A DNA stretch of 41,297 nt, taken from the NCBI GenBank assembly GCA_945898205.1, contig CAMDHO010000016.1, forward strand, positions 1 through 41,297. The letters run 5' to 3'. Of the stretch, positions 8,716 through 17,347 are shown in pieces (position 1 is the first letter of the stretch; every line of letters starts with the position of its first letter). The position numbers and the translations under genes are program-made. The notes below the pieces were generated by a model that had not been told where the DNA came from, ran no database searches, and saw only the letters and a program-made list of their open reading frames with translations. Source of the stretch: Chlamydia trachomatis (lineage in GTDB: Bacteria > Chlamydiota > Chlamydiia > Chlamydiales > Rhabdochlamydiaceae).

Positions 8716-9735
8716 ATGAATATATTTTTTGCAGATGCTGAATTTGGGTTGAGCTTCACAGTTGTCGTCTTTGTTCTCATTATTTTAGCGATTATTATGT
8801 TATCGATTGTGGGTCGTTTTGTTAGTTTGTGGTTTCAAGCAATCGTATCGGGAACGCCTATTTCTTTATTTAATATCATAGGAATGAGCCTTCGTAAGAT
8901 TCCTTCTCGAGTGATTGTCTCATCTTATATCAATGCGCATAAAGCAGGAATCAAAGTTGTTTCTGTAGCCGAACTTGAAACACACGTTTTAGCAGGTGGA
9001 AATGTAACAAATGTCGTAAGAGCTTTGATTGTCGCTGATAAGGCTAACATTGCTCTTACTTGGAGACAAGCTACAGCCATTGATCTTGCAGGTAGAGATA
9101 TCTTGGATGCCGTTAGAACTTCAGTGAATCCAAAAGTTATTGACTGCCCAGAGAAATCAGATGGAGAATATATTACAGCAGTGGCTAAAGATGGAATTCA
9201 GCTTAAAGTCAGAGCTAGAGTTACTGTTCGTACAAATATTCAACAATTAGTCGGTGGAGCTACAGAAGAAACAATTATAGCTCGTGTAGGAGAAGGGATT
9301 GTTAATGCGATTGGTTCGGCAGCAACTCATACAGATGTTTTAGAATCTCCACAAAGAATTTCTCAACTTGTTTTGGGTAGAGGATTAGATGCTCAGACTG
9401 CATTCGAAATTCTATCTATTGATATTGCAGATATTGTCGTAGGAGAAAACATTGGAGCGCGTCTTCGTGCTGATAAAGCAGAATCAGACAAAATAATTGC
9501 TCAAGCTAGAGCGGAAGAAAGAAGAGCTATGGCGGTTGCTATGGAGCAAGAAAATATTGCTAAAGTGACAGAAATGAAAGCAAAGGTAGTAGAAGCTGAA
9601 GCTCAAATTCCTCTTGCCATATCCGAAGCCTTTAAAAAAGGAAATTTAGGAGTTCTTGACTATTATCGCATGAAGAATATCCAATCGGATACTGAAATGA
9701 GAAAATCAATTTCTAAAGGTTCTGACGAGGGATAA
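8716..9735 (+). CDS. floA: Flotillin-like protein FloA (UPF0365 / SPFH family)
   Basis: A 339-residue SPFH-family protein of the FloA (YqfA) group that organises membrane microdomains in bacteria. An N-terminal membrane segment (about 14-38) precedes the conserved block [18 protein letters not shown]. The SPFH core follows ([42 protein letters not shown]), then the Ala/Glu-rich coiled coil ([20 protein letters not shown]) typical of flotillins. Length is normal for FloA. AAGGAA lies at good spacing upstream. It is the third gene of an operon with two NfeD genes, the classic NfeD-flotillin pairing. Confidence 0.95.
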   Translation: MNIFFADAEFGLSFTVVVFVLIILAIIMLSIVGRFVSLWFQAIVSGTPISLFNIIGMSLRKIPSRVIVSSYINAHKAGIKVVSVAELETHVLAGGNVTNVVRALIVADKANIALTWRQATAIDLAGRDILDAVRTSVNPKVIDCPEKSDGEYITAVAKDGIQLKVRARVTVRTNIQQLVGGATEETIIARVGEGIVNAIGSAATHTDVLESPQRISQLVLGRGLDAQTAFEILSIDIADIVVGENIGARLRADKAESDKIIAQARAEERRAMAVAMEQENIAKVTEMKAKVVEAEAQIPLAISEAFKKGNLGVLDYYRMKNIQSDTEMRKSISKGSDEG

Positions 9736-9736
9736 A

Positions 9737-10057
9737 ATGAGTCAAGGTTCGTCCGTTCCTTTTTTTATTTTTTTGGCTATTTTTCTTTTTTTTCTTTTTA
9801 CTAATAAAGGAAAAAAAGGGAAAGAGGTTTTAGTAAAGCCTGCTTTTAAAAAACCGGTTCCTAAAAAACCGGTTTTCCAGAAGAATACGCCGATAAAAAG
9901 AAGTGGTTATACAGAAAAAAGAGATACTTCTTATGAAGTAGAAAAAAAGAAGGAAATTCCTTTTTTAAAACAAACATGGAAAAAGAAGAATTCTTTAAAG
10001 CAGGCTTTTATTTTGTCTGAAATTTTAAAGAGAGAGCATGAACGCGACTCATTTTAA
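9737..10057 (+). CDS. Small lysine-rich single-pass membrane protein of the NfeD-FloA operon
   Basis: A 106-residue protein of unknown function. One N-terminal membrane segment (VPFFIFLAIFLFFLFTN, about 7-23) is followed by a very basic, proline-containing region with repeated KKPV units (FKKPVPKKPVFQK) and a C-terminal helix (LKQAFILSEILKREHERD). It starts one base after floA and overlaps the next gene by 20 bases, so it is co-translated with the flotillin operon. The basic tail would face the cytoplasm if the N-terminus is outside. No homologous family is recognised. Confidence 0.75.
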   Translation: MSQGSSVPFFIFLAIFLFFLFTNKGKKGKEVLVKPAFKKPVPKKPVFQKNTPIKRSGYTEKRDTSYEVEKKKEIPFLKQTWKKKNSLKQAFILSEILKREHERDSF

Positions 10058-11048
10058 TATTGAATCTATAGCCCGTCAGGCTCAAATTCCTCTTATAGAG
10101 TTTGCTAAGACTGTTTCTCTAGAGATAAAGCTGCAAAAAGTAGCGCTTGCAGCTTTATCTTTTTTATCAGCAAGCCTGGCTTGTGTACTAGTAGCTTTTT
10201 CATTAGTTGGAATGGTTTCTTTATCTACGTCTTTAATTTCTTTTCCTTTAATAGTTTTGGCCTATTTATCTTTTCAGTCGTCTTTTCGGATTAAAGACTA
10301 TGAGGATCCCTTGGAGTTACAGAGAATGAAGGAGTTGGCTAAATCTATGAATTTCTTAGATTTAGTGGAAGAGCACCAGGGGATAGAGCCTATCCTTTCT
10401 CACAACATTCTAGACCTTTTGGAGCTGCGCTCAAAATTTCTTTTACAGCATGCGGGGAAGGAGCTCGCAGATCTTATGCAAGAAGTGACTCTTTTTTATA
10501 TTGGCAAATACAACCTCATGACAAAAGGTTACTTGAGAGGGATGTTTTATGAAGAACTTTCTAAAAAGATAGAGATAAATGATTTATATAACACGTTAGA
10601 AGATATGGGAATGAATGAATTAAAGCGTTTTGATGTAATTTCTATAAAAGAATATGAAGATTTCGAGTCTTTACTAGCCAAAGAAGATGAGCTAGCGTCC
10701 TGGCAAAGAGCTACGCTACTTCAAATTAATTCTCAGTTCCTAGGAAGGCGAGAGTCTATTTTAGCAGATTTAGAAATGAAAGAAAAGAAAGCCAAAGAAG
10801 ATTTGCAAACGGCCCACTCTCAAAAAAAACCCACCTTGTTTTCTGTGGTTAGAAGTTTACAAGGGCAACTTAGATCTATTCATGTAGAAAAAAATAGAAT
10901 GCACAAAGAGCTTTCTATAGGGAAAGACCTTCAAAAAGAATATGAAGAACATAAGGAAATAAACTATCAAGAATATAAGAAAAGAAAAAAGGTTCTTCAA
11001 AAAGAGTTTGAAGCGATGAAGTTTAAATTTCCTCTGAAATTACTCTAA
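10038..11048 (+). CDS. Unknown membrane protein with long C-terminal coiled coil, NfeD-FloA operon
   Basis: A 336-residue protein with no recognised family. Two adjacent hydrophobic segments (about residues 35-60 and 63-80) form a membrane hairpin. The remainder is soluble and helical, with a strongly charged coiled-coil region from ~215 to the end (SILADLEMKEKKAKEDLQ, HKELSIGKDLQKEYEEHKE). The ATG at 10038 lies inside the end of the preceding gene. It is the last gene of the operon, and its stop overlaps the convergent FliO-like gene by 9 bases. The layout suggests a scaffold associated with flotillin membranes; this is inference. Confidence 0.75.
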   Translation: MNATHFNIESIARQAQIPLIEFAKTVSLEIKLQKVALAALSFLSASLACVLVAFSLVGMVSLSTSLISFPLIVLAYLSFQSSFRIKDYEDPLELQRMKELAKSMNFLDLVEEHQGIEPILSHNILDLLELRSKFLLQHAGKELADLMQEVTLFYIGKYNLMTKGYLRGMFYEELSKKIEINDLYNTLEDMGMNELKRFDVISIKEYEDFESLLAKEDELASWQRATLLQINSQFLGRRESILADLEMKEKKAKEDLQTAHSQKKPTLFSVVRSLQGQLRSIHVEKNRMHKELSIGKDLQKEYEEHKEINYQEYKKRKKVLQKEFEAMKFKFPLKLL

Positions 11049-11471
11049 GTCGAGCTCGTGTAGGCTTAATAGAGTTTTAATTTCTAGTTGCGATTCTGCA
11101 ATGAAAATCTGCTTTCCATCTAATTCTAGAAGATATAACGCAGTCTTAGGACTCAAAGGTCTTTTTTCTAGAATTTTAATTTTCTTTTGCGAGCTGAAGC
11201 CTCCTATTTTTCCATTGGAAAGCTTTCTAAGAGCCCAAAGAGTGAAAAAAACAAGAAAAATGAGCCCGGCAAGGGTCAAGATCATTTTAATGAATGCATG
11301 TTCATAGGAAACGTCTTTAGTTTTTTCTGGAAAGGATTTTTCTAAAAAGGAGTTATGAGATTCTAATTCAGGATTTGCTAAAACCATTGAAGAAGGAGGC
11401 GTTGGGATTACGTCTTCTGAAAAAAGAGGAGAGAAGGAAAGGAAGATAAGGAAAATTAATTTAGTTAGCAT
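11040..11471 (-). CDS. FliO-like small membrane protein
   Basis: A 143-residue protein with an N-terminal signal-like segment (1-18), a Pro/Ser linker, one membrane helix (about 63-82, LTLAGLIFLVFFTLWALRKL) and a cytoplasmic beta-rich domain: KKIKILEKRPLSPKTALYLL, then DGKQIFIAES. The -IKVLER-PLSPKTSLYLVEV-GKR- pattern is the hallmark of FliO, an assembly factor for the flagellar/type III export gate. No flagellar or type III genes are nearby, so it may serve the type III secretion system of a chlamydia or be an unrelated look-alike. Its stop overlaps the convergent gene by 9 bases. Confidence 0.65.
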   Translation of the reverse strand: MLTKLIFLIFLSFSPLFSEDVIPTPPSSMVLANPELESHNSFLEKSFPEKTKDVSYEHAFIKMILTLAGLIFLVFFTLWALRKLSNGKIGGFSSQKKIKILEKRPLSPKTALYLLELDGKQIFIAESQLEIKTLLSLHELDLE

Positions 11472-11639
11472 CCAAGGCCTCTCAATTTGTAAATTGTTTT
11501 TTCTAAATATTACTATCTTCTTTAAGTGAAGTTTTTTTCTAGTTAAAATTTTCTAGATTGGCTGAATTTTCAGGAACTCATGCTAGATCATATATAAGCT
11601 AGTCTGATAGTATTGCTCTTTTTAAAAAAGGAGTTTCTT

Positions 11640-12482
11640 TTGAAGGGATGCATTTGTCTAGATATTGATGGAACAATTACAGAGGATCTTTTTTATGTTC
11701 CGGAAGCTGTTATAGAATGTTTTGAAAGTTTGTATTCTAAAGGGTGGCAGTTCTTATTTTCAACGGGAAGGCCATATGCTTTTGCTTCCAAGCTTTTTCA
11801 TAACGTTAAATTTCCATTTTTTTTATCCTTGCAAAATGGTGCGGATTTGATTCAAATGCCGGAAAAGAAACTGCTTTCAAAAGAACATTTATCAGCTTCT
11901 TTTATTCCTGTTTTGGATGAAATATATAAAAGTCTTGAAGAAGATTATTTGATTTATGCAGGAATTGAAAAGGGCGACTTTTGCTATTACAGACCTCACA
12001 GGTTTTCTTCAAAAATGCTAGAGCATTTAGAGGTTATTCAATCGGTTGTTTCAGAGTCTTGGATTGGATTGGAAGAATTTTCTTTTCCTTCGGGGGCGTC
12101 TTTTCCCTTAATTAAAGGCGTGGGGTCTAAAGATCAGATGGAGAAATTATTTAAAAAACTACAACCTTTTAAAGAGGTTCATTCTACTTGTATTTTAGAT
12201 CCACTTTCTAAAAGTGGTGCTTATTTAAATCTTATTACTTCAGAGAAAGCGACAAAGGGGGAAATAATTAAAAAAATGCGAAAGCTTTTTCCCAGTGATT
12301 CTTTTTTTATTGCAGCAGGAGATGATGTAAATGATATTTCTATGTTAAAAGAGGCTGATTTTGCAATTGTTATGAAGACGGCTCCACAATCTCTTTTCCC
12401 ACTCGCAGATCTTTTAGCGGAACCTGCTAAAGATCTTGGGATTATGCAAGCTCTTTGGACGGCAACAGGAGAAAAGCCGTAA
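11640..12482 (+). CDS. HAD-superfamily (Cof-type, subfamily IIB) hydrolase
   Basis: A phosphatase-like protein of about 280 residues. The nucleophile motif CLDIDGTITED (D8 and D10 from this start) opens the protein, followed by FSTGRPYAF (motif II), a Cof-type cap, and GDDVNDISMLKEADFAI near the end (motif IV). The substrate cannot be told; Cof-type HADs act on sugar phosphates and similar metabolites. I prefer the TTG at 11640, because AAGGAG ends six bases before it and the HAD fold begins at once; an upstream TTG at 11613 would add nine residues. The stop overlaps the ATG of the next gene. Confidence 0.88.
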   Translation: MKGCICLDIDGTITEDLFYVPEAVIECFESLYSKGWQFLFSTGRPYAFASKLFHNVKFPFFLSLQNGADLIQMPEKKLLSKEHLSASFIPVLDEIYKSLEEDYLIYAGIEKGDFCYYRPHRFSSKMLEHLEVIQSVVSESWIGLEEFSFPSGASFPLIKGVGSKDQMEKLFKKLQPFKEVHSTCILDPLSKSGAYLNLITSEKATKGEIIKKMRKLFPSDSFFIAAGDDVNDISMLKEADFAIVMKTAPQSLFPLADLLAEPAKDLGIMQALWTATGEKP

Positions 12483-13690
12483 TGGAAGACGACATCATTA
12501 AAAAGATAGCTTTAGCTTCTGCTAAGCAAAGACTCAGTCCCCAAACAGGTTTTATCCAATATTGGAGTGAAGATCCGACTCTTCCTCGGCAAGATACTAT
12601 TTCTTTATTGGAGAATTTTATTTATGCATATGCACTTTTTCGTTCTAAGACAGTAGAAAATATCCAGGAAGGAAGGTCTCTTTTAGAAAAGCTTCTCGCT
12701 TTTGAACTAGAGGGGAACTTTCCTGTCTATCTCCATGAGTTCCCTAAGTGCAGGGATTCTAGGCTTTCTTTGCAGTTAAAGCCCGTGATTTTTTATCTTT
12801 TAAAAGATTTTCCTTTAGCATTAGGAGAGGTGTGGACTCGTAATCTACGCTCTTTATTAGAACGAATTGAAAATTTCTCAGCAAAGCAAGAGCAAAGCTC
12901 TTTGAGTCCCAGGTCTCCTGAAGAGTGGGCTAAGCTCTGTATCGCGGCTCAGATGTCGGAAGATGACTTCTCTCAAGAAAAAACTCTGTGGAATTCTACC
13001 TTAGGTGTTTTTATAGGCGAGTGTAAAGAGCGTTGGCAAGAAGGGTATGAACCTGTTGTTACACTATTTGATCTTTTCATGGATAAGCCTTCTAAAAGAG
13101 CTTTTATAGATCATCCAGTTCATTTAAAGGCGGCTTTAGTTCAGCCGTGGAAGAAACAAGCTCCTAAATCTCAAGAAGGCTCTTTTATAGCGCTCGTAGA
13201 AGAAAATCAAAGGCAATGTTTGACTTTCTATTGGGGAGGGCTTGATCGTTTGCATTCTATGGTCTTGGAGGCAAAAAAAGGAACTTGGTCAATTAAAGAA
13301 TCTTTAGATGAATGGATTTGCACCTATACGTATGATGAATTAGTTCCTACAGAAGAATCGGCTGTAGAATGGGCTTTTTATCTTGATGACGCAGGCATTG
13401 ATGTGGATAAAGGGCATTTAATAAAGATAGCAGATGAAAGAGCTAGTATGTTCCATCCTGGAGATGAAGTATCGGTCTTTTCGAATGGACTTAAGATTTC
13501 TTTTCATGTCACGGTAGATCCTTCTCAAGGGCTTTGGACTGGGCATATTTCTAAAGGGGATCGCTCTTTTCAAAAAAGCAAAAAACTTCAATATGGTGGC
13601 TATGATTGGAAGCTCGGATGGCGGACGATCAGAAGAGATCCTACTGCAACTGTTACAATTTCTATTAAGAAAATTTTAACTAACAACTAA
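12482..13690 (+). CDS. Conserved-looking protein of unknown function coupled to the HAD gene
   Basis: A 402-residue soluble protein without recognisable motifs, signal peptide or membrane segments. The first half is helical (for example LLENFIYAYALFRSKT, FYLLKDFPLALGEVWTRNLR), suggesting an alpha-helical repeat or toroid. The second half is richer in beta and Trp/Gly (LTFYWGGLDRLHSM, HPGDEVSVFSNGLKISFHV), a pattern also seen in heparinase/lyase-like folds, but this is only a visual impression. The ATG at 12482 overlaps the HAD stop (TAATG) with AGGAG upstream; an earlier TTG at 12455 is less likely. The shared operon suggests a joint metabolic role with the phosphatase. Confidence 0.8.
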   Translation: MEDDIIKKIALASAKQRLSPQTGFIQYWSEDPTLPRQDTISLLENFIYAYALFRSKTVENIQEGRSLLEKLLAFELEGNFPVYLHEFPKCRDSRLSLQLKPVIFYLLKDFPLALGEVWTRNLRSLLERIENFSAKQEQSSLSPRSPEEWAKLCIAAQMSEDDFSQEKTLWNSTLGVFIGECKERWQEGYEPVVTLFDLFMDKPSKRAFIDHPVHLKAALVQPWKKQAPKSQEGSFIALVEENQRQCLTFYWGGLDRLHSMVLEAKKGTWSIKESLDEWICTYTYDELVPTEESAVEWAFYLDDAGIDVDKGHLIKIADERASMFHPGDEVSVFSNGLKISFHVTVDPSQGLWTGHISKGDRSFQKSKKLQYGGYDWKLGWRTIRRDPTATVTISIKKILTNN

Positions 13691-13692
13691 AG

Positions 13693-13730
13693 AATCATAA
13701 CGTCCTCTTGTTTAAGGGGACGTTATGATT
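13693..13730. terminator. 15-bp hairpin between convergent genes
   Basis: The arms 13693-13707 and 13716-13730 pair over 15 bases with one G-T wobble and an 8-base loop. The hairpin starts three bases after the stop of the plus-strand gene and ends 10 bases before the stop of the minus-strand gene. It is probably a bidirectional terminator, but no T-run follows on either strand. Confidence 0.65.
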
Positions 13731-13740
13731 AAATCTTAAT

Positions 13741-14100
13741 TTAGGCTATTTTTTTTTTTGCAAAAAGACCTGTCCCCTCGGCAAACGGGGGATTAATAGA
13801 AATATCTCGTTTTCTTTTTTTAGTAGGTGTTTGAGGACTAACACCAAATGTTTTTACAGCTAGGTTTTGAATTTTTTCTGATCCCGTTTTGACCATTACT
13901 CCTTGAAGTATTGGATATAGTCCGTTCCCTGGTTCAGGCTTGACTTTGTGTTGTGACATGTCACTAGATGCTGTTGGAGAGTTAGGAAGGGGGACCCTCT
14001 TTGCAGCATGTATGTGCTTTAATTGAGGTGGTTTTGATGAAGAAGTTATTTCTGGGTTTTGTGAAGGAACCCCATTATTTGCTGGTTTTTCGACTCGCAT
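13741..14100 (-). CDS. Small disordered basic protein with a nuclear-localisation-like motif, candidate effector
   Basis: A 119-residue protein of unknown function, rich in Pro, Ser and Lys, without signal peptide or membrane segment. Most of it looks disordered (SQNPEITSSSKPPQLKHIHA). A basic cluster PTKKRKRD near residue 95 fits a classical monopartite nuclear localisation signal, and the C-terminus ends in FAKKKIA. An AGGAGGC-like Shine-Dalgarno lies close upstream of the ATG on the minus strand. A second Lys/Ser-rich small gene lies upstream on the same strand. Composition and position suggest a secreted host-directed protein, but secretion cannot be read from the sequence. Confidence 0.65.
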   Translation of the reverse strand: MRVEKPANNGVPSQNPEITSSSKPPQLKHIHAAKRVPLPNSPTASSDMSQHKVKPEPGNGLYPILQGVMVKTGSEKIQNLAVKTFGVSPQTPTKKRKRDISINPPFAEGTGLFAKKKIA

Positions 14101-14215
14101 AAAAGCCTCCTAAAAAAGGTTGGTGTTTTCTTCCGTTATGACAAATGTTTTATTTTAAGCAAATAGAAATGTTTAGAGATTTTATGGAACTTCAATGAGA
14201 TTCCGTTAAATAGAG

Positions 14216-14437
14216 TTATTCCCCAGCCACTTTTTTTCTTTCTATATTGTGGATTTCTTTTCTTAACATTTGAGAAATTTGTTCAATAACGTTAACTACG
14301 CTAAGTTCTGGTTTTTTAGGCCTTGCTGTAAATTTAGGTTTCTTCGGTTGTGTAGAATCGGATGAAGATGTGCCAGAAAGGATAGCTTTTGAAGAAAGTT
14401 TAGTCTTTTTGTTTAATGGTGAGTTCTTATTAGACAT
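14216..14437 (-). CDS. Small lysine/serine-rich protein, candidate effector
   Basis: A 73-residue protein with no recognised family. The N-terminal two thirds are disordered and basic (SPLNKKTKLSSKA, then QPKKPKFTARPKKPE), and the end is an amphipathic helix (NVIEQISQMLRKEIHNIERK). There is no signal peptide. It lies in tandem with the similar small basic gene at 13741-14100, about 115 bases apart, and diverges from the Aas gene. The paired PKKP units resemble DNA-binding or nuclear-targeting tails, which is an inference. The gene is short, so a spurious reading frame is not fully excluded. Confidence 0.55.
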   Translation of the reverse strand: MSNKNSPLNKKTKLSSKAILSGTSSSDSTQPKKPKFTARPKKPELSVVNVIEQISQMLRKEIHNIERKKVAGE

Positions 14438-14602
14438 CTTAAAAGCCTTATGTTTTCAATTTGCGTTAAATTATAATTATTGCATTTAGTTGGTTTAATT
14501 GTCAAATCTCTCGTTTTTTTAATGGTCAGAGTTGAGTAAAATAGTTTGTGATTTTAAGCTTTCTTTTGGCACAATGCAAAATTGTTTTTTTATAGGAGGA
14601 AT

Positions 14603-17347
14603 ATGAAAGGCCAAATTCTGCATCGCCTTGTAATTCAGGTTTTTAGCTGTTGCATTCGATGGATCTTGAAGTTGAGGTATCGAGTTGAAGTTAAAGGGCT
14701 TGAAAATATTGTATCTTTAAAGAACCAAAAGCCTGGGATTCTATTTTTACCAAATCATCCAGCTGAAATAGATCCTGTTATTTTAGCGACTATTTTAGCT
14801 GGTTCTTTTATTCCAAAAAGTGTGGTAGTTGAGCATTTTTATCACTTGAAAGGTTTTAAGTGGATTTTAGATTTGGCTAGAGTAGTCCCACTACCAACTA
14901 TGGCAGAAAAAGCTAATCAATGGAGAGGGAAGGAACTTTCTAAGGTTTTTCAGAAAATTGAACAAGAAATCAGTGAGGGTGAAAATTACATTATTTATCC
15001 TTCTGGAAAGCTTAAGAGGTCAGGTTTAGAGCAGTTAGGAGGGGCCTCCTTTGTTTATAATCTTCTCCAGAAAAAACCGGATATTCCTGTTGTTTTGGTG
15101 AGAACAACGGGCCTTTGGGGGAGTAGCTTTTCTGTGGCTCAAACAGGGGAAACTCCTAGATTTCAGACGGTTTTAAAAAAATGTTTTCAAGTTCTTTGGA
15201 AAAATGCCTTCTTTTTTACTCCAAAAAGGCCTGTTTTAGTCGAGTTTGAGCTAATTACTGATAAAATTCCAAAGGGGGATAACCGATTAGTATTTAATAG
15301 ATACTTAGAGAATTGGTATAACCAGTACCCGTTTCCCGGCGAAGAGAGTTTTTCTTGGGTTCCTTATTTCTTTTGGAGTAAAGGAGATGAAGAAATACCT
15401 CTTAAAGCCACAGTTAAAGAAGAAACCTCCGGAGTAGAAGTCTCTTCGACAGTAAAAGAAGAAGTCCTTAAATATTTAGCTACGCTCACGTCTGTTAAAG
15501 TCTCAGATATCCAACAGGATGCGCATCTTTCATTTGATTTAGGCTTGGATTCTTTAGACATTGCTCAAGTGCACTTATTTTTAGATAAAACTTATGGGCT
15601 AGCAGAACAAGCTCCAGGGTCGTTAATAACGGTAAAGGACATCTTTAAATCAATTGTTGAGGAAGAAGGGAGTCAAATTCAAGAGTTGCATGAAACTAAT
15701 AAGATGCCATTTTTTTCTAATTGGAAAGAAAAGAAATCTAGAAAAGAGCCTTTATTTGCAGGTGGAGATGTCATAGTTGAAGCGTTTTTAAAGTCATGCG
15801 ATCGTATGAGGTCTTCCATCGCTTGTGCGGATCGTAATTCCGGTATATTTTCGTATAAAAAACTAAAGAGATCAGCTTGTGTTCTTTATCAGAAGGTTAA
15901 ATTGTTGAAGGGCCGTCAGGTTGGTGTGTTGCTTCCATCTTCAGTGGGAGTCTATCTTTCAATTATAGCTATTTATTTGTCTGGAAAAACGCCTGTTATG
16001 TTAAATTGGACCTCTGGAAAAATGGCTTTGGCTCAGACTTTAAAAATTTCTAATTTCCAATCGGTTATCACCTCTAAAAAATTCTTGGATAAAATACAAT
16101 TAGAAGATTTAAGTGAACTAGAAGAGTTTTTTGTGTTTTTAGAAGATCTAAAAGAGACCCTTAGTTTGAAGGAAAAGATAAAAGGCCTTTGGCTTAGCTT
16201 TTTTTCAGCATCGAAACTTATGAAAAAACTTCTTATTTGTCAGGATCCTGATAAAGAAGCTGTGCTTCTTTTTACAAGCGGAACAGAATCCTTGCCTAAA
16301 GCTGTTCCATTATCTCATAGGAATCTTTTAATCAATCAAAGAAATTCTTTTGATTGTGTAGATTTAAACAAGGATGATATTTTTTATGGGGTATTGCCCC
16401 CATTTCATTCGTTTGGTTTTTCTTTAACGGGTCTTTTACCTCTTCTATTTGGTATTAAGGTTTTATACAGTCCAGATCCGACGGCTAGTCGTACTATGGC
16501 TTTAGATATAGAAGAAGCTAAGGTTACAATTTTTTGTTCGGCTCCCAGTTTTGCTAGATCCTTAGTTGCAGAGTCCGAAATCTCTCAACTTCAAACTCTT
16601 CGTATTTTTTTAGTGGGAGCAGAGAGAATGCCTAAGGATTTACAGGAATTCATAGCTGAAAACTTAAAAAATGTGCAGTTACTTGAAGGATACGGGATTA
16701 CAGAATGTGCCCCTGTTGTTACTCTGCAGCGAATGGGGGAGAGCAATAGAGGAGTCGGTAGACCTCTTGCTGAGGTTTTGGTTTGCATAGTAGATCCTAT
16801 TTCTTTAACACCTCTTGAAGAAGGAATGGAAGGGGAGGTCTGTGTCAGTGGACCTTGTGTGTTTGATGGCTACGTAGGACAGAAAACAGATTCGTTTTTT
16901 TATGAAGGAAAGACTAGATGGTATCGTTCTGGCGATTTAGGGCATTTGGACTCTGAAAATTACTTGTTTATAACAGATCGGATTAAAAGAGTTATGAAGA
17001 TTGGGGCTGAAATGATTTCGCTAGGCGGAATAGAAGTAGAGCTTTTCCGCATAGCTAAAGAAAAGTCTTGGTATCCGATTTCTCAAGAAGGGTCTCCATT
17101 AGCAGTTATTGCAAGAGATGCTGGAAATCAAAAGGCCGAAATAGTATTATTTACGACATTTACCGTAAGCAAAGAACTTGTTAATCAATCTTTAAGAGAA
17201 ACCGGCTTTGGTCGGATTGTAAAAGTTACAGAAATTATACAAGTTGATGAAATTCCTTTAACAGGAACAGGCAAACTACACCATCGCTTACTTGAAGAAA
17301 GATTTAAGACAAACAAGGAAATATGCAAAATCAATCACCTCGCTTAA
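14603..17347 (+). CDS. aas: Aas-type fusion: PlsC acyltransferase - acyl carrier protein - acyl-ACP synthetase
   Basis: A 914-residue cytoplasmic-face membrane enzyme for incorporating free or host-derived fatty acids into phospholipids. The N-terminal PlsC-type acyltransferase has NHPAEID (N51-D57, the HX4D motif) and YPSGKLKRSG where most relatives have FPEGTRS, so the motif III Glu is Ser here. A phosphopantetheine carrier domain follows at ~275-350, with FDLGLDSLD carrying S317 as the attachment site. The C-terminal AMP-binding synthetase shows LFTSGTESLPKAVPLSH and EGYGITECAPVVT, and ends with GTGKLHHR carrying the catalytic Lys. The ATG at 14603 follows a strong TAGGAGGA. It overlaps cysS by 25 bases. 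E. coli Aas lacks the carrier domain. Confidence 0.92.
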   Translation: MKGQILHRLVIQVFSCCIRWILKLRYRVEVKGLENIVSLKNQKPGILFLPNHPAEIDPVILATILAGSFIPKSVVVEHFYHLKGFKWILDLARVVPLPTMAEKANQWRGKELSKVFQKIEQEISEGENYIIYPSGKLKRSGLEQLGGASFVYNLLQKKPDIPVVLVRTTGLWGSSFSVAQTGETPRFQTVLKKCFQVLWKNAFFFTPKRPVLVEFELITDKIPKGDNRLVFNRYLENWYNQYPFPGEESFSWVPYFFWSKGDEEIPLKATVKEETSGVEVSSTVKEEVLKYLATLTSVKVSDIQQDAHLSFDLGLDSLDIAQVHLFLDKTYGLAEQAPGSLITVKDIFKSIVEEEGSQIQELHETNKMPFFSNWKEKKSRKEPLFAGGDVIVEAFLKSCDRMRSSIACADRNSGIFSYKKLKRSACVLYQKVKLLKGRQVGVLLPSSVGVYLSIIAIYLSGKTPVMLNWTSGKMALAQTLKISNFQSVITSKKFLDKIQLEDLSELEEFFVFLEDLKETLSLKEKIKGLWLSFFSASKLMKKLLICQDPDKEAVLLFTSGTESLPKAVPLSHRNLLINQRNSFDCVDLNKDDIFYGVLPPFHSFGFSLTGLLPLLFGIKVLYSPDPTASRTMALDIEEAKVTIFCSAPSFARSLVAESEISQLQTLRIFLVGAERMPKDLQEFIAENLKNVQLLEGYGITECAPVVTLQRMGESNRGVGRPLAEVLVCIVDPISLTPLEEGMEGEVCVSGPCVFDGYVGQKTDSFFYEGKTRWYRSGDLGHLDSENYLFITDRIKRVMKIGAEMISLGGIEVELFRIAKEKSWYPISQEGSPLAVIARDAGNQKAEIVLFTTFTVSKELVNQSLRETGFGRIVKVTEIIQVDEIPLTGTGKLHHRLLEERFKTNKEICKINHLA

